Positions 21,379 through 34,122 of a stretch of 64,000 bases of DNA are shown one piece after another; position 1 is the first letter of the stretch; each line of letters begins with the position of its first letter. The stretch is from Paenibacillus sp. FSL K6-3182. Lineage in GTDB: Bacteria > Bacillota > Bacilli > Paenibacillales > Paenibacillaceae. The stretch spans positions 5,276,001 to 5,340,000 of the forward strand of contig NZ_CP150265.1 in NCBI RefSeq assembly GCF_037976325.1. Reading direction: 5' to 3'. Under the pieces are notes generated by a model that searched no databases, was not told the origin of the DNA, and saw only the letters and a list, made by a program, of their open reading frames with translations. Both the position numbers and the translations under genes were made by a program.

Positions 21379-22113
21379 ATGAAATACGACTGGATTATTA
21401 AATTATTTGCAGGGCTTCCCGAACGAATTGGGGTCCCTTCCATACAGCTGCAATCTGATTTGGAGAAAATGAGCGTATCCGATCTGAAGGCCGCCATTTC
21501 TGATGAATACCCAGATCATCAAGCATTAATACAGATAGCTTTTATCGCATGCAACCACGTTTACGCCGCCGAGGATACGATCATACACGCCTCTGACGAG
21601 CTAGCCCTGCTTCCGCCAGTATCCGGAGGAGAAGAGAAACAAGAGCTTGCCAAGGAGCCTATAGAGCGCTATATCGTAACAAACGATGTCATTAGCTCCG
21701 ATGCTGTGCTTGCAAAAGTTATCGTACCGGAAAATGGTGCCTCTATTGCATTTGTAGGAACAACGCGTGAATGGACACATGGTCAGCGTACGGTACGGCT
21801 TGAATATGAAGCGTATGCACCGATGGCCGTTGCAACGATGCAGCAAATCGGCAATGAAATTGCCGAGCGCTGGCATGGTGCCTTATGTGCCATCAGCCAT
21901 AGAATTGGCGTAGTTGGCCTCGCTGAGACAAGCGTCGTTATCGCTGTGTCATCCCCCCACCGTGACAGCTGCTACGAGGCGAGCCGCTATGCCATTGAAC
22001 GTCTTAAACAAATCGTTCCTATATGGAAGAAAGAAATTTGGGAAGACGGATCAGAATGGAAAGGGCATCAGCTTGGTCCGTGGAATCCTACTGAACAATT
22101 AAAGGACTTTTAA
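21379..22113 (+). CDS. Fused molybdopterin synthase MoaD-MoaE
   Basis: A 244-residue fusion of both subunits of molybdopterin synthase. Residues 1-82 are MoaD (IIKLFAGLPERIG, ALLPPVSGG) with its Gly-Gly inside the chain rather than at an end. After an acidic linker (EEKQELAKEP) comes MoaE: GASIAFVGTTREWTHGQRT, LEYEAYAPMAVATMQQI, HRIGVVGLAETSVVIAVSSPHR and the C-terminal PIWKKEIWEDGSEW with catalytic lysines. MoaD needs a free terminal glycine, so the chain is probably cleaved after SGG, as reported for MoaX of Mycobacterium tuberculosis. It lies just upstream of a MoeB-like gene. Confidence 0.95.
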   Translation: MKYDWIIKLFAGLPERIGVPSIQLQSDLEKMSVSDLKAAISDEYPDHQALIQIAFIACNHVYAAEDTIIHASDELALLPPVSGGEEKQELAKEPIERYIVTNDVISSDAVLAKVIVPENGASIAFVGTTREWTHGQRTVRLEYEAYAPMAVATMQQIGNEIAERWHGALCAISHRIGVVGLAETSVVIAVSSPHRDSCYEASRYAIERLKQIVPIWKKEIWEDGSEWKGHQLGPWNPTEQLKDF

Positions 22114-22171
22114 ATTTACAACTAGGCGAGTCGAATATGGCTTCACGATGCTTTTAAGGAGATTAGCAAAA

Positions 22172-23248
22172 ATGAACAATCCAATCACACAAAATAACGC
22201 TGCGCTTGAAATATCGGGCGTGGGATCAGCTCGTTATGCGAGACAAGTCCGCTTCTCTCCCATTGGAGGGAAAGGACAACAGCTGCTTGCCGGCAGTCGC
22301 GCAGCGGTCGTTGGCATGGGTGCGCTTGGTTCTGTCATCGCCCAGCATCTGGTCAGATCCGGCGTTGGATATGTGCGTATTATAGACCGGGACATTATTG
22401 AATGGAGTAATTTACAGCGGCAAATGCTGTATACCGAAGAAGATGTATTATCGCTGCTTCCCAAAGCAGAGGCCGCTGCTGCACATTTGCGAGCCATGAA
22501 CAGCTCTGTCTTCATTGATCCGATAGTTGCTGATTTAACGGCAATGAATGCGGAGGAATTACTCACTGATGTTGATCTTATTGTTGATGGCAGTGATAAC
22601 TTCTCTGTTCGATATTTAATTAATGATTATAGCGTGAAGTACAGCATTCCTTGGATTTATGGCGGAGCCGTCGGCGCATCCGGCATGACGATGACGATTA
22701 TACCAGGCGAATCCCCCTGCTACCGATGCTTGTTCAATGAACCGCCTCCGCCTGGTACGACCGATACTTGTGAAACGGCAGGTGTCATCTCTCCAGTCGT
22801 TGACATTATCGGCTCTCTTCAAGCTACGGAAGCCATTAAGCTGCTCTCAGGCAACAAGAACGCACTACACGGCACCTTATTTCAAGTTGACCTATGGAAT
22901 CATGCTTGGCTTCCTATTTCTGTGGCCAAATCGAAGCGAAGCCATTGCGACTGCTGCGGAAATAGGCAGTTCGCATTTTTGGAAGATCCAATGTCGGGAT
23001 CAGCTGCTGCTCTATGCGGTCGCCATTCTGTGCAAATTACACCGAGTCAAGATGCTCTACTGAACTTGGAAGAGTTAGCTGAACGTTTAAAGCCGGTTGG
23101 CACAATAACACGCAATCGTTTTTTACTGCGAATTGAACTAGAGGCTGATTTGACCTTAGTCCTGTTCCAGGATGGCCGAGCCATCGTCCAAGGAACAGAT
23201 CAATTATCAAAAGCAAGGTCGCTTTATGCTGAATTATTAGGTAATTAG
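22172..23248 (+). CDS. MoeB/ThiF-family adenylyltransferase (molybdopterin branch)
   Basis: A 358-residue E1-like enzyme expected to adenylate the MoaD domain encoded just upstream. Motifs: RYARQVRF, AAVVGMGALGSVIAQHLVRSG, RDIIEWSNLQRQMLYTEED, DGSDNFSVRYLIND, zinc pairs CYRC and CDCC. The last 100 or so residues (LCGRHSVQITPS to VQGTDQLSKA) form the same extra domain as in ThiF at 10106, so the two are paralogues sharing one domain plan. The ATG at 22172 has AAGGAGA nine bases upstream. Confidence 0.9.
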   Translation: MNNPITQNNAALEISGVGSARYARQVRFSPIGGKGQQLLAGSRAAVVGMGALGSVIAQHLVRSGVGYVRIIDRDIIEWSNLQRQMLYTEEDVLSLLPKAEAAAAHLRAMNSSVFIDPIVADLTAMNAEELLTDVDLIVDGSDNFSVRYLINDYSVKYSIPWIYGGAVGASGMTMTIIPGESPCYRCLFNEPPPPGTTDTCETAGVISPVVDIIGSLQATEAIKLLSGNKNALHGTLFQVDLWNHAWLPISVAKSKRSHCDCCGNRQFAFLEDPMSGSAAALCGRHSVQITPSQDALLNLEELAERLKPVGTITRNRFLLRIELEADLTLVLFQDGRAIVQGTDQLSKARSLYAELLGN

Positions 23249-23270
23249 TCGCTATTATAATACCCTCATA

Positions 23271-23299
23271 TTGCCAATCCGATCAATCATTGCTACTAT
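23271..23299 (+). promoter_or_regulatory. Sigma-A promoter for the HD-GYP gene at 23341
   Basis: TTGCCA (23271-23276), 17-bp spacer, TACTAT (23294-23299); the gene starts about 40 bases on. Confidence 0.55.
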
Positions 23300-23340
23300 T
23301 GTAGGTATATCTTTTCTACTACTACCAATGAGGTGTCTCG

Positions 23341-24396
23341 ATGAGAGTTCATGTTACAGAATTAATAAATGGAGACCGTTTAAGCAATGACACTTTCAAC
23401 AATTACGGACTTCATGTACTCTCCAAAGGAACAGTACTCAATAACCAAGATATATCAAGATTATTTCAACATCAAATGGACTATATTGATATAGATGAAA
23501 GAGTAAGCGAAGAAACGGAAGGTCGTACACTTGAATCTACAATAAATCCCAAGTGGCTTCCTACCGTTCAGCCCCTTTACGAAAACGCTGTCAAAAGCTT
23601 TGAGGGATTATTCACGAAAGCGAATCAGCAAGGAAAAGTGGATGTCGAGGAAGTAACGTCCATCTTCCAGCCTCTGCTGAGCAACCTCCAAATGGAACGT
23701 GATGTTGTATCTATGCTTCTATTGCTTAATTCTAAAGATGATTATACGTATCAGCATTCCGTGCAGGTCGGCATGTTATCCTATTATCTCGCTACTTGGG
23801 TCGGATACTCCAATGAAGAAGCTGTTCGAATCGGCAATGCCGGCTTCCTCCATGATATCGGAAAATGCCGAATTGAAGAGAGCATTTTAAATAAGCCTGG
23901 GAAGCTGACTGATGAAGAGTACGAAGAAGTGAAGAGACACACCTTATACGGACATGAAATTATTTTAGACTCTCTGGATGAACCATTTGTAGCCATTGGA
24001 GCACTTCAACATCATGAGCGAAATGATGGCACTGGATATCCTCAAGGTCTGAAGGGTAATGAGATTCATCCCGTATCCAAAATCATTGCTGTAGTCGATA
24101 TTTACAGTGCGATGATTTCCCAGCGCGTGTATCAACAGAAGCGTGATTTGCTTTTTGTACTAAAGGAACTTTATCAGCTGAGCTTCAAAGAGCTTGATCC
24201 CTATACAACCCACACCTTTATTAAACATATGATGCCTAACTTCATAGGAAAAAGAATCGAGCTTGTAGGTGGAGAAAGTGGAATTATTGTCATGACTCAC
24301 CCTACCGAGTTTTTCCGCCCGCTTATTCAAATTGGTGAAGAATTCATCGATATGGCCATTGAGCGTGAGTATGAAATCCAGCAGGTTTATATTTAA
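23341..24396 (+). CDS. HD-GYP domain protein (second copy)
   Basis: A 351-residue protein with the same plan as the HD-GYP protein at 17034: an N-terminal segment (VTELINGDRLSNDTF, LHVLSKGTVL) and an HD-GYP core from about residue 130 with YQHSVQVGMLSYYLA, GFLHDIGKC, HTLYGHEIIL, and HHERNDGTGYPQGLKGNEIH. Catalytic metal ligands appear intact, so c-di-GMP hydrolysis is likely. GAGGTG precedes the ATG. It has its own promoter and is followed by a strong terminator, so it is a single-gene unit. Confidence 0.9.
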   Translation: MRVHVTELINGDRLSNDTFNNYGLHVLSKGTVLNNQDISRLFQHQMDYIDIDERVSEETEGRTLESTINPKWLPTVQPLYENAVKSFEGLFTKANQQGKVDVEEVTSIFQPLLSNLQMERDVVSMLLLLNSKDDYTYQHSVQVGMLSYYLATWVGYSNEEAVRIGNAGFLHDIGKCRIEESILNKPGKLTDEEYEEVKRHTLYGHEIILDSLDEPFVAIGALQHHERNDGTGYPQGLKGNEIHPVSKIIAVVDIYSAMISQRVYQQKRDLLFVLKELYQLSFKELDPYTTHTFIKHMMPNFIGKRIELVGGESGIIVMTHPTEFFRPLIQIGEEFIDMAIEREYEIQQVYI

Positions 24397-24410
24397 ATGT
24401 TTCATAAACA

Positions 24411-24449
24411 ACCCGAATTGCAGATCATATCTGCGATTGCGGGTTTTTT
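24411..24449 (+). terminator. Terminator after the second HD-GYP gene
   Basis: CCCGAATTGCAGAT pairs with ATCTGCGATTGCGGG around a CAT loop, followed by TTTTTTTT. Confidence 0.9.
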
Positions 24450-24557
24450 TTATGCTGCCGCTTATTCTTATCAACCACGTTCGCAACTTATACAATGATT
24501 TTATCGTTGTTATTTTAAATGATACCAAATATGCAATTTAAGACTAGAGGTGATAGA

Positions 24558-25460
24558 GTGAGAAGCATTTTAGCAATAATCATTACCGCTTTAATGATGA
24601 CCGGATGCAAATCCGAAGCAATTAGCAATACACCAATTGTTGTTCAACCAAGCGAGCTAGCAAGTAATGAGCCGAGCCAACAGCCAAATCGTATCAGCGA
24701 AAAAGTTGTCATTTATAACCTCAAAAATGCTGATGGCAGCAAGGCAGCTATTGAAACCATCTATCAGACCATAACGGAAGCCGACCTTGTAGAAGTATTT
24801 AAAAAAGCTTTTGAAGAAGCTGAACCATTAAAAGGTATCGTGAAAATGGCAGCTCCAACTTATAAAGTAATAATCGGCAGCTCGGAATATTATCTTTTGA
24901 TCGGTGATGATAATACAGATTCAATTGTTAATTTAGATGACTCGCATACGATGTTCAGACTATCTCCTTCTGACACGATTAAGATTCGAGAAATACTATC
25001 TTGGTCAGAGCCAGAGAAAGTGGTCGAAGGACTTGTAATGGACAAAAAAGTAATCAATCAAAATGATTCTTATCGTGTTTTAATCGCAACAAATTGGACT
25101 AAACAAGAGAAAAATACGATGGATGAATGGATCGAGAAAGCAGAACAAAAGCACGAGCTAGCGTGGTATGAAATAGACAAAGATGTTTATTTGAAGCTAA
25201 TTATTAGTCAGCCTATTGCAGTAAGAGCAGGCAATATGCAGCTGGACTCGTTGCCACCGATTCGATTTGCAATTACCGTTCAAATTATTGAGCCAGAAGT
25301 TGTGGCATCTTCCCTTTATTTAAATCTAATCGAAGAAGAATTATACAATCAGCAGCTGCTTTTGACTCCGATCCGTCCAGATAAGGAATGGATTTTGGAT
25401 GGTATTAAGGCAACATGGAAGAACCCCCTAAGCTTGGCAGCTACTTCGAGAAAGCAGTAA
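24558..25460 (+). CDS. Predicted lipoprotein of unknown function
   Basis: A 300-residue protein with a lipoprotein signal: basic N-terminus, hydrophobic ILAIIITALMM and lipobox MTGC (Cys 17). The mature part starts with a Ser/Gln/Pro-rich linker, then KVVIYNLKNADGSKAAIETI, and a mixed alpha/beta region with WILDGIKATWKNP near the end. I chose the GTG at 24558 because AGAGGTGATAGA precedes it; the upstream ATG at 24519 overlaps leader sequence. No family was recognised. It lies alone between two terminators. Confidence 0.7.
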   Translation: MRSILAIIITALMMTGCKSEAISNTPIVVQPSELASNEPSQQPNRISEKVVIYNLKNADGSKAAIETIYQTITEADLVEVFKKAFEEAEPLKGIVKMAAPTYKVIIGSSEYYLLIGDDNTDSIVNLDDSHTMFRLSPSDTIKIREILSWSEPEKVVEGLVMDKKVINQNDSYRVLIATNWTKQEKNTMDEWIEKAEQKHELAWYEIDKDVYLKLIISQPIAVRAGNMQLDSLPPIRFAITVQIIEPEVVASSLYLNLIEEELYNQQLLLTPIRPDKEWILDGIKATWKNPLSLAATSRKQ

Positions 25461-25502
25461 AGCTCCTAAAAGAAAAATAGACGATGAAAATGCACATTGA
25501 AA

Positions 25503-25550
25503 AGGGGCTGCCCTAAAGTAGAAAATTCTACTTTGGGACAGCCCCCTTTT
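25503..25550. terminator. Bidirectional terminator between lipoprotein gene and suf operon
   Basis: Long stem GGGGCTGCCCTAAAGTAGAA / TTCTACTTTGGGACAGCCCC with A-rich 5' and T-rich 3' flanks, serving both converging units. Confidence 0.92.
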
Positions 25551-25567
25551 TCCTGTTGAGTTTATCG

Positions 25568-26971
25568 TTAACCGATGGAACCTTCCATCTCGAACTTGAT
25601 CAAACGGTTCATCTCTACCGCATATTCCATCGGCAGTTCTTTCGTGAACGGCTCGATGAAACCCATTACGATCATTTGCGTTGCTTCCGCTTCGCTTAGA
25701 CCACGGCTCATGAGGTAGAACAATTGATCCTCAGAAACCTTCGACACTGTTGCTTCATGCTCAAGTGTGATGTTATCGTTCAAAATCTCGTTATAAGGAA
25801 TCGTATCTGATGTTGATTCGTTATCGAGAATAAGCGTATCACATTTAATATTAGCTTTCGCGCCGTCGGAGTTGCGTCCGAAGGATGCAAGACCACGGTA
25901 TGTTACTTTACCGCCGTGTTTACTAATTGATTTGGAAATAATTGTCGAGCTCGTGTCTGGTGCAAGGTGAGTCATTTTGGCCCCTGCATCCTGATGCTGG
26001 CCTTTGCCGGCAACGGCAATGGACAATACCATACCTTTTGCGCCGCGACCGCGAAGGACAACAGCTGGGTACTTCATCGTCAGCTTGGAGCCGATGTTGC
26101 CATCTACCCATTCCATCGTTGCATTCTCATCAGCTACCGCACGTTTTGTAACAAGGTTGTAGATATTCGGTGCCCAGTTTTGGATCGTTGTGTAACGAAC
26201 GCGTGCATTTTTCTTAACCAAGATTTCAACTACCGCACTGTGCAAAGAGTTTGTGCTGTAGACTGGAGCTGTACAGCCTTCAACATAGTGAACGGAGCTG
26301 TCTTCATCGGCAATAATAAGCGTACGCTCAAATTGACCCATGTTCTCGGAGTTAATACGGAAGTATGCCTGCAAAGGCACTTCGCATTTTACGCCTTTTG
26401 GTACGTAGATAAAGCTTCCGCCTGACCATACCGCACTGTTCAAAGCAGCAAATTTATTGTCATTCGGAGGAATAATCGTTCCGAAATATTCTTTCATAAG
26501 CTCAGGATACTCACGAAGAGCAGTATCTGTATCTGTGAAGATAACGCCTTGCTTCTCAAGATCCTCTTGCATGCTGTGATAAACGACCTCGGACTCATAT
26601 TGAGCCGATACGCCGGCTAGAAACTTTTGCTCAGCTTCTGGAATACCCAGCTTGTCGAATGTTTCTTTAATTTCGGAAGGAACTTCCTCCCATGTTTTCC
26701 CTTGCTTGTCTGAAGCACGAACATAATATTGGATGTCGTCAAAATCAAGCTCATCCATGTTGCCGCCCCATTTAGGCATTGGCATTTTGAAAAATTGCTC
26801 AAGTGATTTCAAGCGGAAATCCAGCATCCACTCCGGCTCACCTTTAATATCCGAAATCGTACGCACGATTTCTTCCGTTAAACCTTTGCCTGATTCGAAT
26901 ACGGCTTTGTGCTCGTCACGGAAACCATACTTATAATCTTCCATTTCCGGCATTGATTTAGCCATGGTCAT
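25568..26971 (-). CDS. sufB: Fe-S cluster scaffold SufB
   Basis: A 467-residue core subunit of the SufBC2D scaffold. It starts [20 protein letters not shown] and has family landmarks [77 protein letters not shown] and [21 protein letters not shown] (fragments quoted separately). GAGGAG is five bases before the first ATG; the ATG two codons later is an alternative. Last gene of sufCDSUB, the order known from B. subtilis. Confidence 0.96.
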   Translation of the reverse strand: MTMAKSMPEMEDYKYGFRDEHKAVFESGKGLTEEIVRTISDIKGEPEWMLDFRLKSLEQFFKMPMPKWGGNMDELDFDDIQYYVRASDKQGKTWEEVPSEIKETFDKLGIPEAEQKFLAGVSAQYESEVVYHSMQEDLEKQGVIFTDTDTALREYPELMKEYFGTIIPPNDNKFAALNSAVWSGGSFIYVPKGVKCEVPLQAYFRINSENMGQFERTLIIADEDSSVHYVEGCTAPVYSTNSLHSAVVEILVKKNARVRYTTIQNWAPNIYNLVTKRAVADENATMEWVDGNIGSKLTMKYPAVVLRGRGAKGMVLSIAVAGKGQHQDAGAKMTHLAPDTSSTIISKSISKHGGKVTYRGLASFGRNSDGAKANIKCDTLILDNESTSDTIPYNEILNDNITLEHEATVSKVSEDQLFYLMSRGLSEAEATQMIVMGFIEPFTKELPMEYAVEMNRLIKFEMEGSIG

Positions 26972-26993
26972 TCACGCTCCTCATAAATCTAGT

Positions 26994-29939
<2,946 letters not shown>

Positions 29940-29960
29940 CCGTTTTGCCCCCTTCTCTGC

Positions 29961-30740
29961 TTAAGCCTGACCGACCGTTTCATCTTCGATTCCAAGCTCT
30001 TCTTTTACCCAATCATAACCTTCGTTTTCCAAACGCTCAGCCAGCTCAGGACCACCCGATTTAACGATACGGCCTTGCATCATAACATGTACATAGTCTG
30101 GAGTAATATAGTTAAGCAAACGCTGATAGTGAGTAATGATAAGGAAACCGCGATCTTCCGAACGCATAGCATTTACGCCTTGTGATACGATACGAAGTGC
30201 ATCTATGTCAAGACCTGAATCGATCTCATCAAGAACAACGATTTTTGGATCAAGAAGCATCATTTGCAAAATTTCGTTACGTTTTTTCTCGCCGCCTGAG
30301 AAACCTTCGTTAAGGTAACGGTGAGCGAATTCAGCATTCATTTCAAGCTCTTTCATTTTGCTTTCCATTTTGCGAATGAACTTGATCAACGAGATTTCAT
30401 TGCCTTCGCCAAGACGTGCATTTAGCGCACTGCGTAGAAAGTCAGAGTTCGTTACGCCTGGAATTTCACTTGGATATTGCATTGCAAGAAACAAACCAGC
30501 AAGTGCGCGCTCGTCAACACCCATTTCAAGGATGTCAGCGCCATCTAGTACTGCCGTTCCTTCTGTTACTTCATATTTAGGATGTCCCATCAAAGCGGAT
30601 GCCAGTGTAGATTTACCGGTACCGTTCGGGCCCATGATCGCGTGAATTTCTCCACCTTTAATTTCTAGGTTAATACCTTTCAAAATCTCTTTTCCGTCGA
30701 TAGCCGCTTTCAGACCATCAATGACAAAATGAGTAGACAT
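29961..30740 (-). CDS. sufC: Fe-S assembly ATPase SufC
   Basis: A 259-residue ABC-type ATPase that powers the scaffold. Walker [10 protein letters not shown] (residues 37-45), the signature [11 protein letters not shown] near 150 and Walker [18 protein letters not shown] near 165 are complete, with [10 protein letters not shown] as the H-loop. It is the first gene of the operon; TTGGAGGGATC precedes its ATG. Confidence 0.97.
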   Translation of the reverse strand: MSTHFVIDGLKAAIDGKEILKGINLEIKGGEIHAIMGPNGTGKSTLASALMGHPKYEVTEGTAVLDGADILEMGVDERALAGLFLAMQYPSEIPGVTNSDFLRSALNARLGEGNEISLIKFIRKMESKMKELEMNAEFAHRYLNEGFSGGEKKRNEILQMMLLDPKIVVLDEIDSGLDIDALRIVSQGVNAMRSEDRGFLIITHYQRLLNYITPDYVHVMMQGRIVKSGGPELAERLENEGYDWVKEELGIEDETVGQA

Positions 30741-30805
30741 AATATGCTGATCCCTCCAAGGTTGGTTTAATTCGCTCAGTCACTTCTATAAATAATAGAC
30801 TTTCT

Positions 30806-30841
30806 ATTATAGAGTGATTCTCAATGATTCTCAATAATCAT
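30806..30841 (-). promoter_or_regulatory. suf operon promoter with tandem TTGAGAATCA operator
   Basis: Minus strand TTGAGA (30829-30834), 17-bp spacer, TATAAT (30806-30811). The promoter contains two direct copies of TTGAGAATCA, preceded by ATGATTA, together resembling overlapping Fur-type half sites. Binding factor not proven. The remaining AT-rich stretch to 31022 shows no gene. Confidence 0.65.
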
Positions 30842-31022
30842 TTTAATATAGTTTTTGTTATAAATCAATGTGAGATGTCTTTGATTCATTGATAATGTCT
30901 TTTTATTGTAGATATAAAACGAAAAGCTAAAGGTTGATTTCGGCTTATATTTCTCCTATTTCACCTTTAATCGGCAATTAGATGGGTTTTCCTCGTAAGA
31001 TCCTTTGATCAAAATAAATCTT

Positions 31023-31604
31023 TTATGCCAATGCATTTTTAATTTTTTGAACTTCAAACAGAAAGGTTTCTTCATCCAGTACAGGCAGCATCTTTGGAGA
31101 TGGTATTTCATTTTCCATTCTTACCCAAGATTTGCATCCATTATAAGCAGGCCTCATCGAAATTTCCAAAGGCGTCTCCAATCGGTAAACTCGAAGCAAT
31201 AAAACATGCAGCGGCTTGGTTTTTTTCCAGCGCAATCTTTCCTCTGCAAACGTATCTGTCCATATATGCAAATCGCGTAAACGATCGAGTGTTTCTTGAT
31301 CCGTTACTTCAATATCTTCAACGACCTCAGCGTAAGCTTCTAGCTTAATCGTTTCCATGTCTATCGACCAATTCGCTAACGTTTCATCCAAACCGTCAAC
31401 ATATTGCTCCTTTAGAAGATGTTTCTTCTGGTGCTCGTAAGCAGGCATTAAATAAAAGCTAGGGCTAATAAGCTGAAAATCTCTTGTTTCTTCAATGATT
31501 CCGCCTTTACGCATAACGATAATTTGCTGCCCCTCTGCGAGCGCTTTTACACTGACAGCCCACTCTTTCAAAGCGATCGGCTGTTGTTCTTTTTTTGCAG
31601 TCAC
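31023..31604 (-). CDS. DUF1802 family protein
   Basis: A 193-residue soluble protein of the DUF1802 family, recognised from ALKEWAVSVKALAEGQQIIV, MRKGGIIEETRDF, the EHQKKHLLKEQ segment and a late WTDTFAEERLRWKKTKPLHV LLLRVYRL stretch. The start is GTG at 31604, with GGAGG seven bases before it. Biochemical role is unknown. It is divergent from mtnK and transcribed toward suf. Confidence 0.75.
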   Translation of the reverse strand: MTAKKEQQPIALKEWAVSVKALAEGQQIIVMRKGGIIEETRDFQLISPSFYLMPAYEHQKKHLLKEQYVDGLDETLANWSIDMETIKLEAYAEVVEDIEVTDQETLDRLRDLHIWTDTFAEERLRWKKTKPLHVLLLRVYRLETPLEISMRPAYNGCKSWVRMENEIPSPKMLPVLDEETFLFEVQKIKNALA

Positions 31605-31748
31605 TATACTTCCTCCATCCAACTTGTCTATAATTGATAACATTATATCAAATGAGGGTATTCCAAGGCGAAATAATATACATTATACTATGTTGAGATG
31701 AATACTGGGCATTGCTGCCCAACTACTATAAACCGGAGGTGGACAGCC

Positions 31749-32960
31749 GTGTCTGCATATCATCCATTAACAGAACAAGAAGCCATTCAAATAGCTCTTT
31801 CGCTTGACGGTTATTTCCCAAAGGGGGCAAGTTTAACCAGCCGAGAAATTGGAGACGGTAATTTAAACTTGGTTTTCCACATCGTTGATTCTAGCAGCGG
31901 CAAGAGCCTTATTATGAAACAGGCGCTTCCTTATGCTAAAGTTGTTGGTGAGTCTTGGCCGCTTACACTCGATCGTGCACGTATTGAAAGTGATAAGCTT
32001 ATTTTGGAAGGCGAGCTTGCTCCTGGACTTGTTCCAAACGTTTATAAATATGACCCTGAGCTCTATCTCACCATTATGGAAGATCTCAGCGATCATATTA
32101 TCATGCGTCAAGGGTTGATTGGCGGAACACGTTATCCTAAATTCGCGGACGATATTTCAACATTTATGGCGCGGACTTTATTTTTCACCTCTGATCTTGG
32201 CATGAACCAGCAGGAAAAGAAGCAGCGCGTAAAAGCTTTTATTAATCCTGAGTTATGTAAAATAACAGAGGATCTCATATTCGACGATCCTTATACGAAT
32301 TCGCCTAACAACAGCTTTGATCCAGCTATTCAGGATGCTGCTGAGACGCTTTGGCAGGATTCACAGCTTCATTTTGAAGTAGCGATTCTACGAGACAAAT
32401 TTTTAACAAATGCACAAGCGCTGTTGCATGGCGATCTTCATACGGGCAGTGTTTTCGTAACGCCTGAATCTACAAAGGTCATCGATCCTGAATTCGCTTA
32501 TTATGGCCCTATCGGCTTTGATATCGGTGCTGTTATTGCGAATTTGCTTCTCAACTTTGCAGGGCAAGAGCATTGGAGCACGGATACAGAAACGAGAAAT
32601 GACTTCCGTCGTTATTTGACCGATTCGGTGCGTGATTTGTGGAATCTATTCGATCAAAAATTCCGTGCATTATGGGATGAGCATGGTCTCGATCGTATTG
32701 CTTCTTCAACACCAGGCTACCAAGATTACTATATGAATCGTTTGCTGCAGGACGCTGTTGGTTTTGCAGGCTGCAAAATCGTACGCCGAATCGTCGGTTT
32801 GTCTCATGTAATCGATGTAGATCGTATCCCTGATGCAGCTGCTAAAGAGAAAGCTCAGCGCCTCGCTCTTGCTATTGGAACATCGCTGATTCGCAACAAC
32901 CGCAATACGCAATCCATTGAGGAAATTATTGACGTTGCCTTATCACTTGCAAATAAATGA
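31749..32960 (+). CDS. mtnK: S-methyl-5-thioribose kinase MtnK
   Basis: A 403-residue kinase of the choline/aminoglycoside-kinase fold that phosphorylates methylthioribose in methionine salvage. Landmarks: REIGDGNLNLVFHIVD (nucleotide loop), LIMKQALPYAKVVGESWPL, the catalytic LLHGDLHTGSVFV and metal-site VIDPEFAYYGPIGFDIG. The start is GTG at 31749, seven bases after GGAGGTG; an upstream ATG at 31698 would add 17 unlikely residues. mtnA follows after 25 bases. Confidence 0.95.
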   Translation: MSAYHPLTEQEAIQIALSLDGYFPKGASLTSREIGDGNLNLVFHIVDSSSGKSLIMKQALPYAKVVGESWPLTLDRARIESDKLILEGELAPGLVPNVYKYDPELYLTIMEDLSDHIIMRQGLIGGTRYPKFADDISTFMARTLFFTSDLGMNQQEKKQRVKAFINPELCKITEDLIFDDPYTNSPNNSFDPAIQDAAETLWQDSQLHFEVAILRDKFLTNAQALLHGDLHTGSVFVTPESTKVIDPEFAYYGPIGFDIGAVIANLLLNFAGQEHWSTDTETRNDFRRYLTDSVRDLWNLFDQKFRALWDEHGLDRIASSTPGYQDYYMNRLLQDAVGFAGCKIVRRIVGLSHVIDVDRIPDAAAKEKAQRLALAIGTSLIRNNRNTQSIEEIIDVALSLANK

Positions 32961-32985
32961 TTGAACACAGAGAGGAAATGACACC

Positions 32986-34041
32986 ATGACAACAAATAAT
33001 TATGCTGGCTTGCAATCGGTTATCTGGACCGAAGACAGGCTTGATTTACTTGACCAACGGCTTTTGCCAGAAGAAATCGTTTATTTGCCTTTAACGACAG
33101 CAGAGGATGTATGGGAAGCGATTCGTCACTTAAAAGTACGCGGAGCTCCAGCCATCGGCATTTCAGCAGCTTACGGCGTCGTTCTAGGCAGCCGAGATGA
33201 GCAAACCACTGAGGCATGGCTCGCGCAAGTCGTCAAGCAAGCAGAATATCTCGCGACTTCAAGACCAACCGCTGTTAACTTGTTCTGGGCACTTGATCGC
33301 ATGAAAGCAGCTGCCGCTTCTTACATCGAGAAAGGCTTGTCGCTTGAGGAAAGCAAAGCCGCATTGCTAACGGAAGCAATCGCGATTCAAAGCGAAGATG
33401 AAGAAACAAACAGAATGATCGGTGAACATGCACTATCATTGTTTAAAGATGATATGGGCGTTTTGACACACTGTAATGCTGGCGGCTTGGCAACGGCTAA
33501 ATACGGCACAGCTCTTGCACCCTTCTACTTAGCCTTGGAACGCGGTATTACACTGCGTGTATATGCTGACGAAACGCGTCCTGTCCTTCAAGGCGCTCGG
33601 TTAACAGCATTTGAATTGCAGCAGGCAGGCGTCGATGTGACGCTTATTTGCGACAACATGGCGGGTATGATTATGGCTAAGGGCTGGGTAGATGCGGTTA
33701 TCGTAGGTACTGACCGCGTTGCTGCAAATGGTGATGTAGCTAACAAAATCGGAACGTACAGCGTAGCTGTACTCGCTAAAGCTCACGGCATTCCTTTTTA
33801 TGTAGCAAGTCCTCTTTCTACAATTGATTTGAATACGCCGACTGGTTCTGAAATTCCAATTGAAGAACGCAACGCGGAAGAAATTACAGAAGGCTTCGGC
33901 AAACGTACTGCTCCTCAGGGCATTAAAGTATACAATCCGGCCTTCGACGTAACGCCTAATGAATATGTAACTGCCATTATTACTGAAAAAGGCATCGTCC
34001 AAGCGCCATACGATGTTAATCTTCGCAAACTTTTTGAATAA
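32986..34041 (+). CDS. mtnA: S-methyl-5-thioribose-1-phosphate isomerase MtnA
   Basis: A 351-residue isomerase that converts methylthioribose-1-phosphate to methylthioribulose-1-phosphate. It has [53 protein letters not shown] with the catalytic cysteine, [19 protein letters not shown] and [20 protein letters not shown] with the catalytic aspartate. GAGAGGAAATG precedes the ATG. It forms an operon with mtnK. Confidence 0.96.
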   Translation: MTTNNYAGLQSVIWTEDRLDLLDQRLLPEEIVYLPLTTAEDVWEAIRHLKVRGAPAIGISAAYGVVLGSRDEQTTEAWLAQVVKQAEYLATSRPTAVNLFWALDRMKAAAASYIEKGLSLEESKAALLTEAIAIQSEDEETNRMIGEHALSLFKDDMGVLTHCNAGGLATAKYGTALAPFYLALERGITLRVYADETRPVLQGARLTAFELQQAGVDVTLICDNMAGMIMAKGWVDAVIVGTDRVAANGDVANKIGTYSVAVLAKAHGIPFYVASPLSTIDLNTPTGSEIPIEERNAEEITEGFGKRTAPQGIKVYNPAFDVTPNEYVTAIITEKGIVQAPYDVNLRKLFE

Positions 34042-34054
34042 TCACTAGATAATA

Positions 34055-34115
34055 AAAGCCCTAATCCGTTGTTCGCCGCATTTACGCGTACAGCTTGATT
34101 GGGGCTCTTTGTTTT
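34055..34115. terminator. Probable bidirectional terminator after mtnA
   Basis: AAAGCCCTAATC and GATTGGGGCTCTTT arms with an internal GC-rich segment, followed by TTTGTTTTCTTTTT. One mismatch; the converging gene yunC ends at 34123. Confidence 0.6.
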
Positions 34116-34122
34116 CTTTTTG

